Shown: positions 30,201-41,634, counted from the stretch's first letter. The stretch is DNA of 64,000 bases from Akanthomyces muscarius (GCF_028009165.1 NC_079242.1:930001-994000); one strand, 5' to 3'. Numbers and translations are program-made. Notes: generated by a model not told the origin, from the letters alone.

Positions 30201-33200
30201 TTCGTGGTTCATCCTCTTGCTAGTATTCTGAATTACCATCATCTTTTTCTCCGGGCGCAAAGAAGGGGCCCAATCGACTCACAGCAGCCCAGAAAAAAGA
30301 AAAGATCGAATAGGTAGGGTTAGTTTGCATTGCTCCCTTGAAACGCGTAGGCTATTTACAGCTTGGGCCGCGCTGAGGGGCACGGGTCAAACTCTAAATT
30401 CCCGCCGAAAGAACGCAATCTTGATTGGACAAAGTGGTAAGAAAGCAGCCACTGCCATTGGTAAGAATTCACATGCTCAATATGATACTCAAACACCGCA
30501 TCCACGATGGGCGGAATCAAGTCAGAACCCAGGCTGAGGTTGAGAGGGTGTTGGTGTGGCGCAGGCCTTACCTGCATTTCAGCGGCCTCCAGGCGCCGTA
30601 CCCTACTGAAAAGAGGCCGCTAGAGGGCTTTCAGCAGCTCGCTGCCCCGAGACGGAGACGCCGTCGCTCGCCACCACAACGGGCCTGCGCCACAGAGAGC
30701 AAGCTGCTGGACTACGGAAGCTTCATGGCTCCCTCCATCTCGCCATCATCATCACGCCAACCTATTCCGACCACGGCCAGCACCAAGCTTTCCCCGATAA
30801 CTCCATCAATGTCTCCATCGGTAGCCATCAAGTAAGGTTCTTCAAGTACACGTTTGCATTCTGACGGCCCAATCCACGTAGCACAGTAATGCCAACCCAA
30901 ATATCCAGAACCGAGCTCTCCTGATGCCGCTTCGCCCTGATTTCGCTGAGAGCAGTGACTTTCCCAACAGTCCAATTGCCGAGCGCCAACACGTTTCAGC
31001 GGTTCAGAGTGGAAGACACCCGCTTACAGGTCTCGTCCGATGGGTTGGTTGATACTGCACGATACTGGTAGATAGCTGGGGCTTGGCGAGCGGACTCGGT
31101 GGCAACAGCATCCCAGATTGCCAGCGAGCTGGGCCGGCATCCGCTTCATGGTTGGGCGTCGGAATTACTTTCCCAGCGCCAGGATGCCCCTCCACGTCGC
31201 TCCCCTGCTCAGCTGGGCTCCTCCGGTGCCGATCCACACTGCATCATCTATCACACACACAGCTGCCAGGTTGAGTCGACTGGCCCGCCTCCCAAGCAAC
31301 CAAGCCGGGTTTTGCTGAGTTCGGTTCGATTGCCTCTGGGCCTGGCTGGCTTCCACCCACATCGCACCCCTGGACAGAGCTCGCGCCACACGAATCCTCG
31401 ACGTCACTGTGCTTGACACGGTCCAATCTACGCCAGAAAGCACGGCAATGGCTCCCCGATAAAGCTGATCAAATGCGACGTTGCTGTCATGAGCTTTAAA
31501 ATACAAGAATGGCCTGGCAACAGCTTGCGCGGAAAGGGAACTCATCATGCTGTGTCGTCTGGATTAACAGGGTCTGGAGCTCGAAATTCACTCGTCTGTT
31601 CTAACTTCACCGGGACCTCCATCATCTCGTTACTAACTTTTTGTCTTTGATCCCCATGCAAATCTCGACGCGGCCACAGCGCCACAGAAATCTCGTCCAG
31701 CCCTCAACTGGTCCACAGCGGTAATGCAGCTCAAGTGGTCCACAGCGACGATCCACTGGTGGATAGCCAACTAGCACAACAGAGGCATTGGCCTGGTCAA
31801 TTGTCAAGACCTCAGTCAAGCGGGTTTGGGTCAATGAATTGCCTGCCAACGGCCACCAAATCTGCTTGTCTTGTCTTGGACGGTCTCATTTGACAAAGTT
31901 TGAGCTGCATCGCTGTCGATAGCTGCGCAACGTTAAGCTCGCAGCCAGACACCAGATTACCGCACCCCGGCGCCGTCCGATCTCCAGCCACGCTCACCGT
32001 TCTAGTCGCGGTCAATGGCCAGTCTTGTCGACCGCCAGAAGCGGGCAGGCACAGGGTATCCGTACAGGATGCAAGCCACTTTTATTAGGCCCAAGGCGGC
32101 TTTCCGCACCAGCTCCGAAAATCACCAATCTAGGCCTGTTAGCTTTGCTAGCTCGAGCTAGCTGAGCTTTTTGGGATGCTCTTCTGGTGCTGGTCCCCAT
32201 GTCTCGGCTTGACTGGCAAGGTTTCCCTCGCCCCAGATGTCTGGCTTTTCAAGCCCAAGGGCGGGTCCACGGTGCGCTGTAGTCTGTGGAGGGCGATTAA
32301 TTTGGGCGTCGTTGAGTGAGACTAGGAGTACACGGAGGTACAAGTTCGATACAGCCGTGTACTCGAGACCTTTGTCGCCCAGGTAAGCTAGTCCATGTTC
32401 TGCTCTACACGACGCTCGATGCCTGGGTTGGTTGGCAAAATCTACATCGCAAGGCCCAATTCCGCCCAGGGCTACATCAGAGAGGAAGTAATGACTTTTT
32501 ACGTTGGCGGGCCGTTACTTGGCCTACCGGGCAACCATTATTTTCAAAACAACCGAGGCCCGATTAGACGCGCATCTGTCGGCCAGCGACAATACAACCG
32601 CAAGAGCCTTGGAGCCGTCATCAGTGTCTTCAGCATCAACAGTCCGTCAATCAATCATGCCTATCAGTGTCTTGGAAGCTCGGCCCTAATCGGAATCGCC
32701 CGATGGACTGCTTGTTTTGCCTGAAGACCGTTTCACACCATTACATCATTCTACAAGAGACAATATACGAACGATGTAAACGTCAAACAGCGCGCAGGCT
32801 GGAGCTGAGTAAGTTAGCATTACTGCTTCGGCAGCAATTCTAAAATAGCATTTCTGCTGTTCTTTCCCCGACGGATCTGTGTTTTTCTTTTCTGAATCTT
32901 TTTTTTGCTGAGTCCATTGACCGCTGGCGAAGTGAGCTCCAAAATTTACACTTTCATGTTGCCAGCAGGCGGGCCTGTTTAGCATTTTGATTGGCCACGA
33001 AACAACAATGAAGCTTCTCAAAAGCTAGCCGTAGACATTTGCAGACGAAAACGATATCTGGCTCGGCGTCATTATCCCCACATCCGGTTTAGGCTGTGAA
33101 TCGTGCCGAAGAAGAATGCAATCGTGCATTTGGCGTTTCTTACCTTCCCTCGCCTCCGCCATTGCAGGGACCGAAAAGGTCTACAAGTGAGCCCTCGAAA

Positions 33201-34341
33201 GAAAAAAAGACAGAATCCGGGCAGAGAAAAAGTCAATTGTCTGTGACGCAACAGTTCCATGCAGAATTGTCCATTGCATCGATGCCAAGATCTTTTTATG
33301 GATAATATTTACGCACGCACTCTGTACAGAGACATGAACACACACCGCATTACAACGTGCATTTGGCACCCAAGCAAAAGCAAAGGCATCCTATGCACCA
33401 CTCACCACACAGGGTGGAAGTTGGTACATGCAGCCGCAGCCTGCATTAGTCTCCCAAGCTGCATATGAAAACCCCGTTTGGTGTCATTTTTGACGTAAAC
33501 GTCACAACAAGGATGAAGATCTAGCACAAATCCCAGCCTCGAGCTTTTTCTCCCTGCCAACGCCGCAATGTAACCCAGCCACGCTCCTTTACCACGTAGT
33601 CAAGTGGCGTAGGTAGTCGCTTGGATCTGTCGGCACACGGGTACGGGTTGTCGTTGTATCGTCCGATCGACAGACTTGACTGTGAGGCTGCTCAGGTCGT
33701 GGGCACGGGGCTCAACTACTCGTCAAGAGTGTGGCACTAGCTACGTAATCGATGCCACTTCCAAGACATGGCAAAGTCAGCAGCCTGACGAGACCTCTGC
33801 GAGACAACTGGATCTACCCAGTGGTGGCATCATAGACAACAAAAACCTGGATCGTCCTCGATCAATCGGCAAGTGGCTCTTCCTGGCGGTCCGCTCATCT
33901 CACCAACCTCCCTCTCTTCACCGCTCGTCGCACAGACATGCCATTTCAAAGAAACCACTCGATTGCGATCACATCGTAAGAAAACCGATTTTAATGATAC
34001 GTTCGTAATTAACATTGACCAACTAAGTAAAAGAGCACGCACACTCGAAAGCAAGATAGTACATATCTCGGAGGGTGAGGCGGAAAATAAACACCAAGAT
34101 ATCGTAACCATCCTTGCAAAAAACAAAAGAAAAATGCATCAACAAACCAACCAAACCAATGAAAACCCACAATCGAAACTGCCCAATTATTCAACATGAA
34201 ATCCTATTTCCCCTTTTCTCTTCATGCTTTGTGAATGATATAAAACAAAATACTTCCCGCATGCCTATTCGTCTGCTTCCAATCCGGTTGAAATTACAGT
34301 CATACACTCGTGTCTAATATGCTTGCAAGAGCTTGATGCAT
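27256..34341. other. 7-kb region without a firm gene
   Basis: It lies between the CFEM start and the 3' end of RNR1. No frame longer than ~160 codons occurs, and those present carry no motif. Base composition is mixed rather than strongly AT-rich, so it does not look like RIP-degraded transposon sequence. Visible elements are a TTTA-rich run at 28610-28648, an 18-bp string shared by 28902-28919 and 31291-31308, and a possible two-exon small gene at 30725-31052. The CFEM promoter and any long leader lie at the left end. Confidence 0.5.
30725..31052 (+). CDS. Possible small two-exon gene or 5' part of a lost gene
   Basis: Tentative. ATG at 30725 opens an exon to 30831; a GTAAGG donor, a CTGAC branch-like site and a CACAG acceptor define a 55-nt intron; exon 2 runs 30887-31052, giving 90 residues. 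The product is Ser/Pro/Thr-rich at first (MAPSISPSSSRQPIP), then NANPNIQNRALLMPLRPDF and a polar stretch ending HPLTGLVRWVG. That composition resembles the disordered N-terminus of a fungal regulator rather than random translation. I recognise no domain and no downstream exons. It could be a small protein, the remnant of a larger gene, or chance. Confidence 0.25.
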
Positions 34342-37170
34342 TTAACCGCTGCACATGACGCACGACTCGGGGTTCTCGATGCTGCAAGCAACGACGGCCT
34401 CGGAGTAAATGTCACGTTCGCGGTCCTGGTTGCTAGCGCCATCTTCGTCCTGGTTGCTGGCGCGCTTGCCCTCGACAAGCTCCTCATCAACCTGCTCCGA
34501 GGGCTCGGTGGCCAGGACTTTGGGGCTATCGCCATCCTCGATATCAGCCTTCATGGTGTTGGGCTTCTGAGGCGAGGCCAAGGGGGCTCTGGTGAGGACG
34601 GGAGGGGGAGTGGTGCTGGGGGTAGGAATGCCGTTGGAGCTGACAGAGTTGCCAGCTTCCTTGGGGGTGACAGTGGCTCTGGCCATAGGGGAGGCAGAGG
34701 ACATGTAGCTGGTGCCGGCAGGAGGGGCACGCTTCTTGGGGAGACGCTCACGGGCGGTGGCAGCATCCACCACTTTCAGAGCCTCCTGGTCAACAGTGAA
34801 CTGAATAGGAGCGGCGGCAGCCTGCGTACGCAGGTAGTACATGCCCGTCTTGAGACCAAGCTTCCAGCCGGCAAAGTGCATGCTGGTAATCTTGCCCATG
34901 GTAGGGTCACGCATGTGGATGTTGAGAGACTGGGACTGATCAATGAAGGCACCGCGGTCAGCAGCCATCTGGACGACTTGGCGCTGGGAAATCTCCCAAA
35001 CAGTCTTGTACAGAGCCTTGATATCGGCAGGAATGTTGGGAATGTTCTGAATGGAACCGTTCTCGGCAATGATGCGGTTCTTCATGCCATCAGACCAGAG
35101 GCCCATGTCGACAAGATCCTTGAGCAGCCAAGGGTTGACAACCTGGAACTCACCAGCCAGGACACGGCGCTGGTAGATGTTGGAGGTGTAGGGCTCGAAG
35201 CATTCGTTGTTGCCAAGAATCTGCGAGGTACTAGCAGTCGGCATGGGGGCACACAGGAGAGAGTTGCGAACACCATGCTGCTTGATCTGCTCACGGAGCT
35301 CATCCCACTCCCAGAGGTCAGAAGGCTTGACGTTCCACATGTCGAACTGAAGGATGCCCTCGGAGATGGGGGAGCCCTTGTACGACTCGTAGGTACCCTC
35401 CTCCTTGGCAATCTCCATGGAGGCAGTGAGGGCGGCGTGGTAGATGGTCTCAAAGATCTGCTTGTTGAGCTCACGAGCCTCAGGAGACTCGAAAGGCATG
35501 CGCAGAGCAAGGAAAGCATCAGCAAGACCCTGAACACCAACACCAATGGGACGGTGACGCATGTTGCTGTTGCGAGCCTCGGGGATGGGGTAGTGGTTGA
35601 CATCGATGATGCGGTTCAGATTGCGGACGACAACCATGGTCACCTCGTGCAGCTTCTTGAAGTCATAGACACCATTGGTATAGTCAACGTAGGCGGGCAG
35701 GGCCAGGGAAGCCAGGTTGCAGACGGCAGTCTCGTCGGGAGCACAGTACTCAATAATTTCTGTGCAGAGGTTGGAGCTGCGAATGGTACCAAGGTTCTTC
35801 TGGTTGCTCTTGCGGTTGCAGGCGTCCTTGTAGAGCATGAAGGGGTTGCCGGTCTCGGTCTGGGCCTCCAGGATCGAGTACCAGAGCTTTTGGGCCTTCA
35901 TGGTCTTGCGACCCTTGCCCTCACGCTCATACTTCTCGTAGAGAGCCTCAAACTCGTCACCGTAGCAGTCGGCCAGACCAGGGCACTCGTTAGGGCACAT
36001 GAGAGTCCATTCACCGTTCTTCTCGACACGCTTCATGAATAGGTCAGGGATCCAGAGCGCGAGGAAAAGGTCACGGGCGCGGACCTCCTCCTTGCCGTGG
36101 TTCTTGCGGAGGTCAAGGAACTCGAAGACGTCAGCGTGCCAGGGCTCAAGGTAGATGGCAAACGCACCGGGGCGCTTGTTGCCACCCTGATCGACGTATC
36201 TGGCAGTGTTGTTGAAGACGCGGAGCATGGGGATGACACCGTTGGAAGTACCGTTGGTACCAGCAATGTAGGAGCCAGTAGCACGAATACGGTGGACGTT
36301 CAGACCGATACCACCAGCCATCTTGGAGATCATGGCGCAGGACTTGAGGGTGTCGTAGATACCCTCAATGGAGTCATCCTTCATGTCGACCAGGAAGCAG
36401 GAAGAAAGCTGGGCCTGAGGGGTACCAGCGTTGAAGAGAGTAGGGGACGCGTGCGTGAAGAATTTGCTCGACATGAGGTTGTAGGTCTGGACAACACGCT
36501 CAATGTTGTCTCCCCAGATACCGACAGCGACACGCATAATCATGTGCTGCGGGCGCTCAACAATCTTACCGTTGAGCTTGAGAAGGTAGGAACGCTCCAG
36601 GGTCTTGAAGCCGAAGTATTGGTAGTTGAAATCGCGGTCGTAGACGATGGCAGAGTCGAGCTCCTCCTTGTGTCTCATGACGCACTCGTATGTCGACTTA
36701 GCAATCATGGGCGACGCGGTGTTGTTCTTGGGGTTGATGTAGTGATACAGATCGCTGATGACAGAAGACCATTGCTTCTTGGTCTGCTTGTGAAGGTTGG
36801 AGACGGCGATGCGGGCCGCCAGGATGGCATAGTCAGGGTGAGTGACGGTCATGTATGCGGCGGTCTCGGCAGCCTATCGAAGAATCAGATTAGCTATGCG
36901 ACCGAGCGGCGGCGTTGTGAATCAATTGGGTACTTACGAGATCGTCAAGCTGAATAGTGGTCACGCCACCATAGACACCAGAGATGACTTTCTGGGTGAT
37001 GGCGACGGGGTCGACATGGTCGGTGTCGAGGCCGTAACACAGTCTCGAGACACGAGCAGTGATCTTGTCGAACTGAACACGCTCCTGGCGTCCATCTGCA
37101 GTAGACATTAACGGCTGCATCTCAAGAGTGGAAGGATGCATCGCGACTTACCTCTCTTCTTCACGTACAT
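34342..37170 (-). CDS. RNR1: Ribonucleoside-diphosphate reductase large subunit
   Basis: Three exons, 37170-37152, 37095-36938 and 36873-34342, code for 902 residues. The enzyme reduces ribonucleoside diphosphates to deoxy forms for DNA synthesis. Exon 1 is only 19 nt (MYVKKR plus one base); splicing gives [20 protein letters not shown], the usual start of the N-terminal ATP cone. Catalytic residues are visible: C218 (QLSSCFLVD), N427, C429 and E431 in [12 protein letters not shown], and C444 (DETAVCNLA). The C-terminal redox pair is in the terminal CVMCSG. Both introns have GTAAGT donors (56 and 64 nt). The region after the core (~residue 760 on) is Ser/Thr/Pro-rich, as in fungal Rnr1 tails. 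A small subunit is not in this window. Confidence 0.97.
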
Positions 37171-37371
37171 GGCGGCGACGTGATGGCGTCGGCGAGGCGA
37201 CGACTGTGGGCTGGAAAAGACGAAGCGAAGGAGGAGTTGGTTACTCTCAAAGGCTGCAGGTATCAACCAGGATACAGACAGCTGTCGTGAGGTAACAAGA
37301 AAAAGCCGTTGCGAGTCGAGGCCTTGGTATGTGTGCAGATGCAGATGCTGAAGATGGGAAGAGCGAAGAAG

Positions 37372-37377
37372 ACGCGT
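37372..37377. promoter_or_regulatory. ACGCGT (MCB-type) site upstream of RNR1
   Basis: ACGCGT lies ~200 bases upstream of the RNR1 ATG. In yeasts, MBF binds this hexamer to drive G1/S genes, including ribonucleotide reductase. Function here is inferred. Confidence 0.5.
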
Positions 37378-37710
37378 AGAGAGGGACGGTGCAACGGGCT
37401 TCTTATGCTCGGTCGCGTGTTTTTGCTACGCGACGCCAAAAAGTTAGCGCGACAACAATGACAAAGCCCAGGAATCCATTAAACTGGCTGAGGCTGTGGG
37501 CCTGGGGCCAGGGTTGGGGACAATGTTCACGCTGGCCAGGGCGCCGCTGAGGCTCGATATCGACGGTTAAAAAATTTGCTTAAATCCAAGGACAGTATCC
37601 CATTGTCCCTAGCTTTCTAATGAATATAATATCGCCGTTTTGGTGCGCTTTTGGCAGCTTGTATGCCCAACCATCAGCTCGACGCAACCACTTAAAGTGG
37701 CATGCCAGAC

Positions 37711-37740
37711 GCGTTTCGCACTGTGGCGCGGGGTCACGTG
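37711..37740. promoter_or_regulatory. Duplicated 30-bp module, copy 1
   Basis: It begins GCGTTTCGCACTGTG, then CGCG, and ends TCACGTG. With the preceding bases it includes ACGCGT (37709-37714). It is identical at 26 of 30 positions to copy 2. Differences fall in the spacers between the MCB/SCB-like part, the CGCG and the E-box. Confidence 0.65.
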
Positions 37741-38136
37741 AACTAGTCGATGCACTTAAAGGCGACCGGCGACCGAAGGTATTCGAAGGGCCAAGGGCCA
37801 CTAGGGTGCTTGTACCTGGCTAATCTGAACGTGGATGAAGTGTTTGGTTCCCAGAGATAAATTAACTGGAGACAATTTCTGCCAATTGGCGGGAGGTTCA
37901 ATGGTGTCTCTCGCCAACGACACTATCTTGAGATGTGTGTGTGGCGCGCAATACACTTGATTATAAACCAATACCTAAAGTCTGGCGATTTATAAGCCAG
38001 GCAAGGTCAATCGGCCGCTGGCTACAGTGTTCAAGACCAACACGCTGGTCAATCAATTTGTTTCCGTATTTTTTCCTTCCGCCGTCTCTGGTTTTGGCCG
38101 TTTGAACGGTTGCCTACTGTGGCTGTAACCGTGACC

Positions 38137-38166
38137 GCGTTTCGCACTGTGACGCGCAATCACGTG
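38137..38166. promoter_or_regulatory. Duplicated 30-bp module, copy 2
   Basis: Same orientation and spacing of GCGTTTCGCACTGTG, ACGCG and TCACGTG as copy 1, 426 bases away. Flanking sequence is not obviously shared, so the module alone appears conserved. Confidence 0.65.
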
Positions 38167-38593
38167 CAGCTTCCGCCTAATTAATTAGACATGGCGTGAA
38201 CAGAGAGGCTGGCTGCTCTCATCCCGTCAAGGATCCGCAAAACAAGGGCGGTGTACAATGCCCCCGCCACTTAACGCGGATCGGCCGTGAATTTCGGCTT
38301 TACCACAGAGTACTCGCTTCACGCAGGCGGGCAAGGAATGCGTTCGTCTTGTAACAGCTCGCCAAGCAACCTCTCTTCGCCAATCAGACACGGCCGCCGG
38401 CGTGCTATGGCCTGGGACCTGGCCGATGTGTGACGTTGTGATTTCGGCTCGAAACTCGGTCACAGTCGGATTCCGATGACATTAGATTGCAGGGCGACCC
38501 TACCCCTCTCCACGTCTTCGACAGCATGGCCTTCATGAATTTCAGATCTGGTTTGTCCCCATGCGCGGTCGATCAGGCCGTGAAGGGTGAAGC

Positions 38594-38600
38594 TATATAG
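38594..38600 (+). promoter_or_regulatory. Candidate TATA box of the sulfotransferase-like gene
   Basis: TATATAG lies 136 bases before the ATG at 38736. A second TATATAT at 38673 is closer and would place transcription starts downstream of the ATG at 38688. Confidence 0.35.
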
Positions 38601-38735
38601 CTTTGCGGCTAGCTCTCGGGGACTTATTATGATATCAGCAGTAGCAGCATATAGTCGGTGAGCCAGGCTAAGTATATATGCCCGTAGATGACTGCGCGCG
38701 TCCAGTCCTGCGTCGATTCGCAGTTACCTTTCAAA

Positions 38736-39635
38736 ATGGGAGAGAGCAAACCCGCACCGGCTCCCTGCTTCTCGACTGGGCAGGGCATCATCTGCGCCGG
38801 GCTCCCCCGCTCTGGAACCCTCTCTCTCGCCACCGCGCTGGATATACTCGGCATCGGTCCCATCCAGCACGGGCTGCGCGACACCAGCACCCGGGAGGCC
38901 TATGCCTGGAGTCACGCAGCGTGGTGCTCGTTTCCGTGCCTGCGCAGCAGACTCGCCTCGCGCGATAGCAAGCTCCCCTTCTATCTGCCCCCGTACGATG
39001 CCCTGCTGCCGTGGACGCGCGCCGACTGGGATCGGCTCGTCGGGCGCTACCGCTGCACCACCGATGTGGGAAGCATGTTCAGCGAGCAGCTCATCGGCGC
39101 TTACCCGGACGCCAAGGTCATCCTCGTGGAGCGGCCTGTCGACCGATGGGCGCGCAGCTATGGCCGTGTGCTCATTGACAAGACATACTGCGGCATTGGC
39201 GGCTTCATCAAGTGCAGGCTAGGGCCGTGGGCGGACTGCACGACAACGACGGCCTATTTTGACGTGTCCATGGGCTGGTTGGGTACCTTTTCGAGGCGTG
39301 AAGCACACCATTTGTTGCCTGTCCGCCACCGCGAGCACTACGAAATGGTAAGGAGGGACGTGCCAGCAGAGCAGCTGCTTGAATTTGATTTAAAGGACGG
39401 GTGGGGACCGCTGTGCAAGTTCCTACAGCTTCCTGTGCCAGATGTCCCATTTCCGCATGTCAATGAGGAAACAGAATTTTTGAGCATGCTTCGCGGCCTC
39501 GATAGTATGATACTGTCGAGACTGGCCCAGAAATTGGTCTGGAGTTTACTTGCTGTTAGTGCCGCTGCTTTCCTCAGCCGACCGTCCACGAGGCGGCTTG
39601 TGCTCCACGCGCTGAGACGTACTTTCGCTATCTAA
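38736..39635 (+). CDS. P-loop sulfotransferase-like protein
   Basis: A single exon of 299 residues. Near residue 20 it has GIICAGLPRSGTLSLATALD, the P-loop-like motif that binds the 5'-phosphosulfate of PAPS in fungal sulfotransferase-family proteins. VILVERPVDRWARSY follows at the position of the 3'-phosphate-binding Arg/Ser motif. The overall length suits this family, whose fungal members often have no known acceptor. A short hydrophobic stretch near the C-terminus (WSLLAVSAAAFL) may anchor it to a membrane. I prefer the ATG at 38736 (context CAAAATGG) over 38688, which adds 16 residues and lies very close to a TATA-like site. It shares a divergent promoter region with RNR1. Confidence 0.8.
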   Translation: MGESKPAPAPCFSTGQGIICAGLPRSGTLSLATALDILGIGPIQHGLRDTSTREAYAWSHAAWCSFPCLRSRLASRDSKLPFYLPPYDALLPWTRADWDRLVGRYRCTTDVGSMFSEQLIGAYPDAKVILVERPVDRWARSYGRVLIDKTYCGIGGFIKCRLGPWADCTTTTAYFDVSMGWLGTFSRREAHHLLPVRHREHYEMVRRDVPAEQLLEFDLKDGWGPLCKFLQLPVPDVPFPHVNEETEFLSMLRGLDSMILSRLAQKLVWSLLAVSAAAFLSRPSTRRLVLHALRRTFAI

Positions 39636-40105
39636 ATTACCATTATTATAAACTATGATTTTCTACCATACTCGTGTTCCTAGTTTTATTTCTATCTTTA
39701 TTTTTACATTCATGCCTCTATGGCTTCGCAAGCGATTCGCTCTTCCAAGCTACCAGTTGAGCACTACAAGACAGCCCAGAACGCCTGACCCACCGCCATC
39801 GCTAAACTAGGCTTCCAAGAGCGAATCTCACCAGGCGAAACTGAGCCACTGCAACAACTCTGAACATCTCACTCGACCAAGAAGTGGTGACTCAGAGCCG
39901 GTGTATGACTCTGCCAATCGTCCACCGCATCAATATAAAAATATTCGATGCTTTGTCGGCCAAGGTTAGTGGAAACCTCATCATCAACTTAACATCATCG
40001 CAATTGTCAAAAATTGACAGTAGCCAATCTAGACCTCGTTTGATTCAACAAGCACTATTGCGCTCATTTCCATCACAGCGGTTTCGATTTTCAGCAGCAC
40101 ACAGC
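39636..40105. other. Intergenic upstream of the TatD-like gene
   Basis: A 470-bp gap with AT-rich 3' flank of the preceding gene and a leader ahead of the ATG at 40106. No other feature is seen. Confidence 0.55.
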
Positions 40106-41438
40106 ATGGAAACCCGAGAAGCTACGGCTGAGCCCTCAGCACCGTATTACGACCCCAGATATGTCGATGTATGAGTACCCGCTTGCGTGGCGAGGCGACA
40201 ACAAAACGACTGACCTTGGCTAGATTGGCATCAACCTCGCAGATCGCGTATATCGCGGCCGCTATCGTGGCAACCAGAAGCACCCCGACGACTTGGAAGC
40301 TGTTGTAAACAGAGCCAAGGCTGTAGGATGCACAAAATTACTGGTGACTGGCTCGGACTGGCACAGCATTAAGGATGCGGTCGACCTCGCCAAGGAGTAT
40401 CGTAAGTTTGACCCAGCACATTTGACAACCGCCGATTTACCTACTCACACGCTATTTCACTCTACAGCTGGAACAGTCTACTACACCGCAGGTATTCATC
40501 CCTGCAGCAGCAGCATTTTCGGCGCTGGCAAGTCGACCGCCCACAGCGAGGAGCACACAGCCCCCTGCGACCCAGACCCCTCGGCGCCTATCCCTGACAG
40601 CGCTGTTGATCCCAAAAAGTCCGCCGAAAACATTGCCCGCCTCAAGAAGATCTTTGCCGAGGCCAAGGCGTCGGGTGCCGGACACATGGTTGCCTTTGGC
40701 GAGTTTGGACTCGACTACGACCGGCTGCACTTTTGCAACAAGACGGTGCAGCTGCACAGCTTTGCGGAGCAGCTCAAGGTGGCCGCGGCCATGGAGCCCC
40801 AGCTGCCGCTCTTCCTGCACTCGCGCGCCGCCGCGGCCGACTTTGCGCGCCTCATGAAGGACGCCTTTGGCCCGCGCCTCGAGCGGCTGCGGCGCGGCGG
40901 CGTCGTGCACAGCTTCACCGGCTCGCTCGAGGAGATGCGCGAGCTGCTCGACCTCGGCCTGTACGTGGGCATCAACGGGTGCAGCTTCAAGACGGAGGAG
41001 AACTGCGCCGTCGTCAGGGAGCTGCCCCTCGACCGCATCATGCTCGAGACGGACGGACCTTGGTGCGAGGTGCGCCCCAGCCACGCCGGCTGGAAGTACC
41101 TGATTGAAAAGAAGCCGTCGCCGCCGCCTGACGAACCGGCCAACGCGCCGGATGCCGATGCGATGGTGGCCAACGGCACCGAGAAGAGGAACAAGCCCCA
41201 GAAGCAGCCCAACCACGGCAAGAAGAAGAACCAAAAGACGGAGGCGGAGGTGCCCTCGACCTTTAAGGCGACCAAGACCTGGCAGGAAGGCTGCATGGTC
41301 AAGGGTCGCAACGAGCCCTGCACGATTGAGCGCATTGCCAAGATTGTGGCGGGGATCCAGGGCGTTTCTGTCGAGGAGGTCTGCGAGGCGGCCTGGCGGA
41401 ACACGAACAAGGTATTTGACCTCGGCGAGAGTGCATAG
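40106..41438 (+). CDS. TatD-family metal-dependent deoxyribonuclease
   Basis: Exons 40106-40168, 40224-40401 and 40468-41438, 403 residues. Splicing restores YVDIGINLADRVYRGRYRG, the TatD N-terminal signature. Metal-site motifs are seen in order: AGIHPCSS, GEFGLDYDR, PLFLHSRA, VVHSFTG and ETDGPWCEVR. They define a TIM-barrel hydrolase that acts as a 3'-5' exonuclease/endonuclease in DNA repair and in apoptotic-type DNA degradation. Compared with minimal TatD proteins there is a ~60-residue Lys/Pro-rich insert after the last metal motif, before the conserved C-terminal NEPCTIERIAKIVAGIQG helix region. Fungal orthologues often carry such an insert. Donors are GTATGA and GTAAGT. It is convergent with the Chl4/Mis15 gene, leaving 196 bases between stops that include an AT microsatellite. 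Confidence 0.93.
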
Positions 41439-41576
41439 GCAAATGGACATGAAGTTGGAAAAGGAAAAGTACGCGCATTGTGGCTAGAAACATAGAAATA
41501 GAGATAGACAAGCCTGCCGTATCCTGGGGGTATCATTATCATTATTCCAAAGATGACATCTAAACAACGCCAAACT

Positions 41577-41592
41577 ATATATATATATATAT
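41577..41592. repeat. (AT)8 microsatellite
   Basis: Uninterrupted AT repeat between the convergent TatD and Chl4/Mis15 genes. Confidence 0.9.
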
Positions 41593-41634
41593 CATAAAAC
41601 AGGGCATTCAGAAACAAAGTTCTCGCGAGGCTGG

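Larger units (their letters stand above)
37171..38735. other. Divergent promoter region, RNR1 / sulfotransferase-like gene
   Basis: About 1.57 kb. It contains ACGCGT sites, two copies of a 30-bp GCGTTTCGC...CACGTG module, and TATA-like sequences near the sulfotransferase-like gene. No coding region is supported. Confidence 0.65.

Noticed and set aside
27256..34341. RIP-degraded transposon
   Set aside because: Composition is not strongly AT-biased, and no terminal repeats or transposase/reverse-transcriptase remnants are visible.
34333..36042. 569-codon plus-strand frame opposite RNR1
   Set aside because: Leu/Val/Gly-rich mirror of the RNR1 codons with no domain; the minus-strand RNR1 is certain.
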